This document shows positions 27,109 to 33,790 of a stretch of 33,790 bases of DNA, one piece after another (the first letter of the stretch is position 1; the number at the start of each line of letters is the position of its first letter). The notes under the pieces are model-generated. The model was given only the letters and a program-made list of their open reading frames with translations. It searched no databases and was not told the DNA's origin. The stretch covers positions 1 through 33,790 of the forward strand of contig CACGGJ010000012.1 of assembly GCA_902572515.1 (NCBI GenBank), written 5' to 3'. The translations under genes and the position numbers were made by a program. Source of the DNA: an uncultured Pelagibacteraceae bacterium (GTDB taxonomy: Bacteria; Pseudomonadota; Alphaproteobacteria; Pelagibacterales; Pelagibacteraceae).

Positions 27109-28671
27109 ATGAAGACTAAAAATATAGTAAGAATACTATTGTCATTAGTTCTAGTATTTGGATTTTCTTCAGCATGGGCAAAAACAATTAAATGGTCTAT
27201 GCAAGGAGACAGTTTAACACTAGATCCACATGCACAAAACGAAGGTCCAACTACACAAGTTTCAAGACAAGTTTATGAGGCTTTAGTTCAAAGAGGTTTG
27301 GATATGAAAATAGGTCCTGCTTTAGCAACAAAATGGAGAACTACAGATCCAAATACTTGGATGTTTGATTTAAGAAAAGATGCAAAGTTTTCTGATGGTA
27401 CTGGAATGACATCTGCAGATGTTGTTTTTAGTATATTAAGAGCTAAGCAAAGAACATCCGACTTTAAAGAATACATTAGCACTGTAGCTAATGTTGAGGC
27501 AGTTGGGGATTATGCTGTAAAAATTACAACAAGTAAACCAAACCCTATTCTTTTAAACCAGCTATCAAACATTTTTATAATGTCTAAAGCATGGTCAGAA
27601 AAAAACTTTGCAATGTCACCACAAAACTGGGATGCAGGACAAGAAACATTCTCAGCTACCAATGCATTGGGAACTGGTCCTTTCAAAATTACTTTGAGAG
27701 AACCAAATACAAAAACAGTGTTCAAAAGAAATAAACATTGGTGGGGTGAAATGAAGGATAAAAAAGTAACTCAAATTGAATTAATGCCTATAAAAAATGC
27801 AGCTACAAGAGTTGCAGCTTTATTATCAGGTGAAATTGATATAGTTACTGATGCTCCAGTTCAAGATTTAAAAAGAATTGGATCTTCATCAGGTCATAAA
27901 GTTGAAAGTACAGCTCAAATGAGAACAATTTTCTTAGGTATGGATCAAGCAGCTGACAAATTAAGAACTGGAAATACAGGTGATAATCCATTCAAGAAAA
28001 AAGAAGTAAGACAAGCTCTTTATCAAGCAATTGATATAGAAGCGATCAAGAAAAAAGTTATGCGAGGTTTAAGTGAACCAGCAGGAATTATAACTTTTCC
28101 AGGTGTAAATGGATATACAGCTGATCTTGATAAAAGATTACCTTACGATGTTAATGCTGCAAAAAAACTTTTAGCTGATGCGGGTTATCCTAATGGTTTT
28201 GACGTTGAACTTAGATGTCCTAATGACAGATATGTAAACGATGAGGCAATATGTACTGCTGTTGTTGGAATGTTGGGTAAAATTGGAGTTAACGTTAACT
28301 TATTTGCTCAAACTAAAAGTAAACACTTCAAAGAGCTTAAAGATGATCAAGGTGATTTTTATATGCTAGGATGGGGTGTTCCAACTTTAGATAGTCACTA
28401 TGTTTTCCATTATTTATATGAAACTGGTGCTAGCTGGAACAAAGTTAACTTTAGTAACGCTGATGTTGATGCTGCAATTCGAGTTATGGAAGGTGAAGTT
28501 GATCTAGATAAAAGAAATGCTGCAATTGCAAAAGCTTGGAAAATTGTAAAAGATGATATTTCTTATCTTCCTTTGCATCACCAAGTAATTTCTTGGGCAT
28601 CTAAAAGCAATGTTAATGTTCCTATCAGACCGAATAACGAACCGTTATTCAGAACTGCTAGTTTTAACTAA
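27109..28671 (+). CDS. Periplasmic peptide-type ABC transporter substrate-binding protein
   Basis: A 520-residue binding protein of the DppA/OppA (SBP_bac_5) family. The signal peptide covers residues 1-24 and ends in SSAWA. The mature start is followed by DSLTLDPHAQNEGPTTQVSRQVYEAL-type sequence. YEAL, TWMFDLRKDAKFSDGTGMTSADVVFS and the later LLADAGYPNGFDVEL are typical family blocks. Dipeptides or other small peptides are the likely ligands, but the family also binds nickel, heme, glutathione and opines. It is the first gene of a complete importer and has a clear ribosome binding site. A long hairpin separates it from the permease genes. Confidence 0.93.
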   Translation: MKTKNIVRILLSLVLVFGFSSAWAKTIKWSMQGDSLTLDPHAQNEGPTTQVSRQVYEALVQRGLDMKIGPALATKWRTTDPNTWMFDLRKDAKFSDGTGMTSADVVFSILRAKQRTSDFKEYISTVANVEAVGDYAVKITTSKPNPILLNQLSNIFIMSKAWSEKNFAMSPQNWDAGQETFSATNALGTGPFKITLREPNTKTVFKRNKHWWGEMKDKKVTQIELMPIKNAATRVAALLSGEIDIVTDAPVQDLKRIGSSSGHKVESTAQMRTIFLGMDQAADKLRTGNTGDNPFKKKEVRQALYQAIDIEAIKKKVMRGLSEPAGIITFPGVNGYTADLDKRLPYDVNAAKKLLADAGYPNGFDVELRCPNDRYVNDEAICTAVVGMLGKIGVNVNLFAQTKSKHFKELKDDQGDFYMLGWGVPTLDSHYVFHYLYETGASWNKVNFSNADVDAAIRVMEGEVDLDKRNAAIAKAWKIVKDDISYLPLHHQVISWASKSNVNVPIRPNNEPLFRTASFN

Positions 28672-28681
28672 TTAAAAATTA

Positions 28682-28715
28682 TTACAAGCCCTTTAAATTT
28701 TTAAAGGGCTTGTAA
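28682..28715 (+). terminator. Perfect 16-bp hairpin between binding-protein and permease genes
   Basis: TTACAAGCCCTTTAAA (28682-28697) and its exact complement (28700-28715) are separated by TT. A realistic fold would open the innermost A-T pairs. No T-run follows, so it is not a classic Rho-independent terminator. Placed 10 bases after the binding-protein stop and 17 bases before the permease start, it looks like a 3'-end stabiliser or partial terminator that lets the binding protein be made in excess. Confidence 0.7.
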
Positions 28716-28732
28716 GTTTAAACCTTCACAAA

Positions 28733-29716
28733 TTGATAAAATATTTTTTTAAAAGGCTGTTTCAATCTGCTTTGGTGATGTTGGTTGTCGCCTTTGTGTC
28801 TTTCTCTTTATTTAATTTTGTTGGAGATCCAATTAATAACATGGTTGGAGAAGAAACTTCTGATGAGGAAAGAGCAGAATTGAGAGAAACACTGGGTTTA
28901 ATGGATCCAATTCATGTTCAATTTTCAAGATTTATAGTTAATGCTTCTAAAGGTGAGTTTGGAATTTCATATCAATTAAGAAGACCTGTTTCAGAATTAA
29001 TAGTGGAAAGATTACCTGCTACTATTGAACTTGTTGTTATTTCTGCACTAATTGCACTAATAACTGGTACATTGCTAGGAGTTTATACAGGCATAAATCG
29101 AAAAGGTTTTTTAAGTGATTTTGTCTTAGCTATCTCTTTACTGGGAGTTTCACTCCCCACATTTGTAATTGGTATATTATTTATATATTTGTTTGCAGTA
29201 ATCTTGGGAATATTACCTTCTTTTGGAAGAGGAGAAGTTGTTGATTTAGGTTTTTGGACTACAGGATTTTTAACAGTCTCTGGACTTAAGGCAATTATAC
29301 TTCCTTCAGTAACATTAAGCCTTTTCCAAATGACATACATCATCAGACTTGTGCGAGCAGAGATGATGGAAATACTTCAAACAGATTATATTAAATTTGC
29401 ACGTGCTCGTGGTATTAGTGAAAATAGTATTAAATATAAACATGCATTAAAAAATGGCTTGATACCTGTAATAACTATTGCAGGAATAAATATTGGAACA
29501 CTAATTGCATTTTCAATTATTACTGAAACTGTTTTTCAATGGCCTGGAATGGGTTTCTTATTTATTCAAGCAGTTCAATTCGTAGATATACCCATCATGT
29601 CAGCATATTTAGTATTTATAGCTTTTGTTTTTGTAATGATAAATTTTATAGTTGATATTCTTTATTATTTAATTGATCCAAGAATAAGAGTTAAAGGAGA
29701 TACTGCAAGTGGATAA
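28733..29716 (+). CDS. Peptide-type ABC transporter permease (DppB-like)
   Basis: A 327-residue inner-membrane permease with an N-terminal span at about 9-30 and five further spans. The opening, a basic run then a long hydrophobic helix and FVGDP, is characteristic of DppB/OppB. The ATPase-docking EAA loop reads ARARGISENSIKYKHALKN. The start is a TTG at 28733. No ATG or GTG is available before the conserved N-terminus, so the non-standard start is well supported. It overlaps the next permease gene by 8 bases. Confidence 0.94.
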   Translation: MIKYFFKRLFQSALVMLVVAFVSFSLFNFVGDPINNMVGEETSDEERAELRETLGLMDPIHVQFSRFIVNASKGEFGISYQLRRPVSELIVERLPATIELVVISALIALITGTLLGVYTGINRKGFLSDFVLAISLLGVSLPTFVIGILFIYLFAVILGILPSFGRGEVVDLGFWTTGFLTVSGLKAIILPSVTLSLFQMTYIIRLVRAEMMEILQTDYIKFARARGISENSIKYKHALKNGLIPVITIAGINIGTLIAFSIITETVFQWPGMGFLFIQAVQFVDIPIMSAYLVFIAFVFVMINFIVDILYYLIDPRIRVKGDTASG

Positions 29717-30638
29717 CAATTCTTTGAGTACTTGGGAAAGAATAAAAGATAGTGATATTTATCATAGCTTTATTAAATCTCCTACTGCAATTGTATCATC
29801 AACTGTTTTGTTTATAATTTTTTTCTGTTCTTTTTTTGTTGAGCTCATTACACCTTACAATCCTTTTGATCCATCTTCCCTATCACTTATGGATGCATTC
29901 ACACCACCATCATGGACAGAAGATGGTCTAGCTAAATTTATTTTAGGTACCGATGGACAAGGAAGAGATATGTTGTCTACAATTTTATACGGATGTAGAA
30001 TTTCTCTGATTGTTGGTTTTTCTGCAATAATCTTTAGTTTAATTCTTGGAGTAGGATTGGGATTAACAGCTGGATTTTTTGGTGGAAAATATGAAATGAT
30101 AGTAATGAGATTAACAGATGTACAGTTAACAGTACCAAGTATTTTGATGGCATTGTTGGTTGACGGAATAGCAAGAGGATTAATCTCAAGAGAAATGCAT
30201 GATGAAATGGCAATTTATGTTTTAATATTTGCTATTGGAATTTCAGAGTGGCCACAATTTGCAAGAGTTTCTAGAGCTGCCACATTAGTTGAAAAAAATA
30301 AAGACTATGTTTCAGCATCAACAATAATTGGGGTTTCAAATATAATTATTATGTTTAAACATATCTTACCAAATATTTTAAGACCAGTCTTGGTAATTGG
30401 AACTATTGGTCTAGCACTTGCTATTTTAGCTGAGTCTACTTTAAGTTTTTTAGGAGTTGGCGTACCTCCAACAACACCTTCTCTAGGAACATTGATACGA
30501 CTTGGTAATGACTTTTTATTTTCAGGAGAATGGTGGATAACTTTTTTTCCAGCAATTTTCTTAGTTATTTTAGCATTTTCAATTAATTTATTAGGAGATT
30601 GGATGAGAGATACTTTAAATCCAAAATTAAAAAAATGA
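29709..30638 (+). CDS. Peptide-type ABC transporter permease (DppC-like)
   Basis: The second channel subunit, 309 residues and about six spans, with the DppC/OppC hallmark LGTDGQGRDMLSTILYGCRISL after the first periplasmic region. The EAA loop lies around SRAATLVEKNKDYVSASTIIGVSN, and SFLGVGVPPTTPSLG is also typical. It starts with GTG at 29709, inside the end of the first permease gene, and overlaps the ATPase gene by ATGA. Together with the DppB-like protein it forms the membrane channel of the importer. Confidence 0.94.
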   Translation: MDNNSLSTWERIKDSDIYHSFIKSPTAIVSSTVLFIIFFCSFFVELITPYNPFDPSSLSLMDAFTPPSWTEDGLAKFILGTDGQGRDMLSTILYGCRISLIVGFSAIIFSLILGVGLGLTAGFFGGKYEMIVMRLTDVQLTVPSILMALLVDGIARGLISREMHDEMAIYVLIFAIGISEWPQFARVSRAATLVEKNKDYVSASTIIGVSNIIIMFKHILPNILRPVLVIGTIGLALAILAESTLSFLGVGVPPTTPSLGTLIRLGNDFLFSGEWWITFFPAIFLVILAFSINLLGDWMRDTLNPKLKK

Positions 30639-32317
30639 CATTTTTAAAAATAAATAATTTAAGTGTTGATTACCAAATGAGAAAAGAAACAGTTTACGCT
30701 GCTAAGAATATAAATATTGAGGTTAACAAAGGAGAAATTTTAGGATTAGTTGGAGAGTCTGGATCAGGAAAAAGTACAGTAGGAAACGCTATTATAAATT
30801 TAATTGATGAACCAGGTAAGGTATCTAGTGGCTCAGTTATTTTAGGTGATCTTAACATTCATGAAAATTCTGAAAGTATTGTTAAATATAGGGGAAGTAA
30901 AATTGGATTGATATTTCAAGATCCTCAAACTTCACTTAACCCAATTCTTACAATAGGTGAACAGTTAATTGAAACAATTCAAACTCATCTTAAATTAAGT
31001 AGAGATGAAGCAAAAAATAAATCTATAAATTTATTAAAAGAGGTTGGTATAAAAGATGCAGAGGTTAGATTCGATAATTATCCTCACCAATTCTCAGGTG
31101 GAATGCGACAGCGAGTTGTAATTTCTTTAGCCCTATGTTGTGAGCCAGAATTGTTAATTGCAGATGAACCAACAACAGCATTAGATGTATCAATACAATC
31201 TCAGATTTTAGAACTAATTAAAAAATTAACAAAAGAAAGAAACCTTGCAGTCATCTTAATTACTCATGACATGGGGGTTATAGCTGAAACTGCAGACCGA
31301 GTTGCAGTTATGAAAAGTGGCAATTTAGTTGAAATTGGTGAAACCAAAAAAATATTAACCAAACCACAAGAAAATTATACTAAAAGTTTAGTAAGTTCAG
31401 TTCCACCAACTAACAAAAAAATTTCAAGATTTGTAATAGTTGAAAAAGAAAATAGTGACAAAAAAGAAAATAATATCAAAATATTAAATAGATGGTCAAA
31501 GAAAGAAATTATAAATCAAGATTTAGTAGAAGTAAAAAATCTTAATAAAAGCTTTGATGATAATTTTTTTACAGAAAGTTCTAAGAATTCTGTGATGGCT
31601 GTTAATGATGTTTCTTTTGACATAAAAGAAGGTGAGTCTTTTGGCTTAGTAGGAGAAAGTGGAAGTGGAAAATCTACAATTGCAAAAATGATTGTAAATT
31701 TATTTAAACCTACTTCTGGAGATATCTTCTTTGATAACGTTTGCATTACAAAAATAAAAAAAAGATCCGAATTAATGAAATTTAGAAAACAAATTCAAAT
31801 GATATTTCAAGATCCTTATTCTTCACTAAATGGAAGATTAAAAGTAAAAGATATAATTGCAGAACCAATCACACTTCACAACCCATCAATATCAAATATA
31901 GATTTAAATAATTATATTTATGATTTACTTGAGTCTGTAGAATTAACTCAAAAATCTGCAGATCGATATCCACATGAATTTTCAGGAGGACAGAGACAGA
32001 GAATATCAATTGCAAGAGCGCTTGCTACACAACCAAGACTTTTGGTTTGTGACGAACCTACCTCTGCTTTGGATGTAAGTATTCAGGCCCAAATATTAAA
32101 TTTACTTAAAGATCTACAAGAACAATTAAATTTAACAATTTTATTTATTAGCCATGACCTACCGGTAGTTAGACAAATGTGCGATAGAATTGGAGTCTTA
32201 AAAGATGGCAAATTGTGTGAGGTTTCAAACACTGAGGATTTATTTTTAAAACCTGGCCATGAATACACAAGAGAACTTTTACAGTTAATGCCTAAAATCG
32301 AGTCTATTTATAATTAA
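30635..32317 (+). CDS. Fused double ATP-binding subunit of the peptide importer (DppD-DppF type)
   Basis: One 560-residue protein holds both ATPase domains. The first has Walker [10 protein letters not shown] at 40-48, signature FSGGMRQR at 153-160 and Walker B LLIADEP at 173-179. The second has Walker A at 340-348, signature FSGGQRQR at 449-456 and Walker B LLVCDEP at 469-475. A linker of about 40 charged residues joins them. It lacks the cysteine-rich motif often seen after each ATPase domain in DppD and DppF. The ATG at 30635 overlaps the permease stop as ATGA. A TTG at 30599 would add 12 residues inside the permease gene and is less likely. Confidence 0.95.
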   Translation: MTFLKINNLSVDYQMRKETVYAAKNINIEVNKGEILGLVGESGSGKSTVGNAIINLIDEPGKVSSGSVILGDLNIHENSESIVKYRGSKIGLIFQDPQTSLNPILTIGEQLIETIQTHLKLSRDEAKNKSINLLKEVGIKDAEVRFDNYPHQFSGGMRQRVVISLALCCEPELLIADEPTTALDVSIQSQILELIKKLTKERNLAVILITHDMGVIAETADRVAVMKSGNLVEIGETKKILTKPQENYTKSLVSSVPPTNKKISRFVIVEKENSDKKENNIKILNRWSKKEIINQDLVEVKNLNKSFDDNFFTESSKNSVMAVNDVSFDIKEGESFGLVGESGSGKSTIAKMIVNLFKPTSGDIFFDNVCITKIKKRSELMKFRKQIQMIFQDPYSSLNGRLKVKDIIAEPITLHNPSISNIDLNNYIYDLLESVELTQKSADRYPHEFSGGQRQRISIARALATQPRLLVCDEPTSALDVSIQAQILNLLKDLQEQLNLTILFISHDLPVVRQMCDRIGVLKDGKLCEVSNTEDLFLKPGHEYTRELLQLMPKIESIYN

Positions 32318-32369
32318 TTTTTCGTAAGCCTAAAATGGTCGATTAAAAGTGATTATTTAACTAATTATT

Positions 32370-32397
32370 TTGCAATCTCTCTCATAGATTGTATTAT
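32370..32397 (+). promoter_or_regulatory. Candidate leuA promoter with inverted repeat in the spacer
   Basis: A TTGCAA -35 box (32370-32375), a 16-base spacer and a TATTAT -10 box (32392-32397). The spacer is nearly filled by an inverted repeat, CAATCT / AGATTG with a 7-base loop (32373-32391), which could be an operator or chance. A 13-base palindrome, CTAAAAATTTTAG (32405-32417), lies directly before the ATG. Confidence 0.45.
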
Positions 32398-32419
32398 AGA
32401 TTTTCTAAAAATTTTAGTT

Positions 32420-33790
32420 ATGAGCAATAAAGATAGAGTCTTTATATTTGATACTACTATGCGTGATGGTGAGCAATCGCCAGGCGCGTCTATGAGTTTA
32501 GAAGAAAAAATTCAAATCGCTAGAGTGTTTGATGAGTTAGGTATAGATATAATTGAAGCAGGTTTTCCTATAGCATCACCAGGGGATTTTGAAGCTGTTT
32601 CAGAAGTAAGTAAAATTTTAAAAAACTCTATTCCTGCAGGACTTTCAAGACACTCAGTAAAAGATATTGATAGAGCTTATGAAGCTCTAAAACATGCACC
32701 AAGATTTAGAATACATACATTTATTTCTACAAGCCCTTTACACATGAAGCATAAATTAAATATGTCTCCAGAAGATGTTTATGAATCAATTGGAAAACAT
32801 GTTGCTTACGCAAGAAAGTTTACTGATGACGTTGAGTGGTCATGCGAAGATGGAACAAGAACCGATATGGACTACATGTGTAAAACTGTAGAGCTTGCAA
32901 TTAAGAATGGAGCTACAACAATTAATATTCCTGATACAGTTGGTTACACAATACCATCTGAATTTACTACAATTATAGAAACTTTATTAAATAAAGTTCC
33001 AAATATTGATAAAGCAATTTTATCAACTCATTGTCATAATGATTTAGGTTTAGCAGTAGCTAACTCATTAGCTGGAGTTCAAGCTGGAGCAAGACAAATT
33101 GAGTGTACAATAAATGGATTAGGAGAAAGAGCAGGAAATGCTGCTCTTGAGGAAGTTGTTATGGCAATTAAAACAAGACCTGATTTAATGCCATATGAAA
33201 CTGGAATTAACACAACACTTTTAAGCAAAGCCTCAAAAATTGTTTCAAACGCAACAGGATTTCCTGTTCAATATAATAAAGCTATCGTTGGAAAAAATGC
33301 TTTTGCTCATGAAGCAGGAATTCATCAGGATGGAATGTTAAAAAATAGACAAACTTACGAAATAATGACACCTGAAAGTGTAGGGGTAAAACAAACATCA
33401 TTGGTGATGGGAAAACATTCTGGACGACATGCATTTAAGGATAAGATGAACAGCTTAGGTTATCCTGATCTTACAGATGATGTTGTAGGAAATGCATTTG
33501 CAAAATTCAAAGTTTTAGCAGATAAGAAAAAGCATGTTTATGACGAAGATATTATTGCGTTAGTAGATGATAGTTTAATTACTGATAACAAAGTTAATGC
33601 TATTAGCTTAAAATCATTAAAAGTTTTTGCAGGCACAGGTGAACCACAAAAAGCAGAAATGACTTTAGATGTTTACGGTGATGTTAAAAAAGCAACAGAA
33701 ACTGGAGATGGTCCAGTGGATGCAATATTTAAATGCATTAAAACTTTATATCCTCACGATGTTAACTTGCAGCTTTATCAAGTTCATGCA
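32420..33790 (+). CDS. leuA: 2-isopropylmalate synthase (3' end beyond window)
   Basis: Condenses acetyl-CoA with 2-oxoisovalerate in the first leucine-specific step. The visible 457 codons run to the window edge without a stop. The HMGL-like barrel begins with DTTMRDGEQSPG (11-22), which supplies metal- and substrate-binding residues. HCHNDLGLAVANS starts at 204, followed by NGLGERAGNAALEEV and HEAGIHQDGMLK. The last 70 or so codons enter the C-terminal leucine-sensing domain. At roughly 510 residues for the family, about 50 codons are missing. It uses the product of the ilv pathway encoded at 23666-27027, from which it is separated by the peptide importer. Confidence 0.96.
   Translation, partial: MSNKDRVFIFDTTMRDGEQSPGASMSLEEKIQIARVFDELGIDIIEAGFPIASPGDFEAVSEVSKILKNSIPAGLSRHSVKDIDRAYEALKHAPRFRIHTFISTSPLHMKHKLNMSPEDVYESIGKHVAYARKFTDDVEWSCEDGTRTDMDYMCKTVELAIKNGATTINIPDTVGYTIPSEFTTIIETLLNKVPNIDKAILSTHCHNDLGLAVANSLAGVQAGARQIECTINGLGERAGNAALEEVVMAIKTRPDLMPYETGINTTLLSKASKIVSNATGFPVQYNKAIVGKNAFAHEAGIHQDGMLKNRQTYEIMTPESVGVKQTSLVMGKHSGRHAFKDKMNSLGYPDLTDDVVGNAFAKFKVLADKKKHVYDEDIIALVDDSLITDNKVNAISLKSLKVFAGTGEPQKAEMTLDVYGDVKKATETGDGPVDAIFKCIKTLYPHDVNLQLYQVHA

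Noticed and set aside
28682..28715. Reading the long hairpin as an insertion-sequence end or att site
   Set aside because: No transposase, target duplication or second copy is seen in the window. Its place between two genes of one operon fits an RNA-level role better.

Overview
The window is AT-rich (roughly 30% GC by eye), almost fully coding, and free of insertion sequences, prophage genes and CRISPR arrays. Base composition, very short or overlapping gene junctions, gene content (ThyX instead of ThyA, HflKC next to a Do-type protease, a pyruvate phosphate dikinase) and a circularly permuted tmRNA gene of the alphaproteobacterial kind all suggest a free-living SAR11 (Pelagibacterales) bacterium. 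This assignment is inferred from the sequence and was not tested by a search.

Layout. (1) 1-2481: the 3' end of a tRNA, then a leftward operon of a Sua5-type tRNA threonylcarbamoyladenosine synthase and a two-gene ABC-2 exporter. (2) 2502-5519: the rightward isoprenoid operon xseB-ispA-dxs, with overlapping genes. (3) 5526-8278: aroC (leftward), pdxH (rightward) and a long-chain polyprenyl diphosphate synthase (leftward). (4) 8393-14793: rightward S49 peptidase, glyQ, glyS and ppdK, all overlapping. (5) 14803-16974: two Lys/Asn-rich genes that look accessory, a DUF4910-type M28-like protein and a SAM methyltransferase. (6) 16975-17313: the only gap over 300 bases. It holds a leftward two-piece (permuted) tmRNA gene with promoter, terminator hairpin and a readable tag, ANESYALAA. 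(7) 17314-19066: thyX and, convergent and overlapping, an Mrp/ApbC-type P-loop ATPase. (8) 19118-23613: a membrane and protein quality-control run (hflK, hflC, DUF2065, degP-like) followed by miaA. (9) 23666-27027: ilvB-ilvH-ilvC for branched-chain amino acids. (10) 27109-32317: a complete peptide-type ABC importer (binding protein, two permeases, one fused double ATPase). (11) 32420-end: leuA, cut by the window edge.

How the genes work together. Dxs starts the MEP route and IspA and the longer polyprenyl synthase extend its products to farnesyl and quinone-chain length. IlvBHC and LeuA form the valine/isoleucine/leucine pathway, with a peptide importer placed between them. HflKC, DUF2065 and the Do-type protease form an envelope quality-control unit, and the tmRNA provides ribosome rescue. 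Most of the window is ordinary core genome. The points worth a second look are the permuted tmRNA with its altered T-loop and the false N-terminal extension it invites on ThyX, the two accessory-looking genes beside it, a long perfect hairpin between the binding-protein gene and its permeases, an Asp-to-Glu change at the cofactor motif of IlvB, and an Mrp protein without its CxxC motif.
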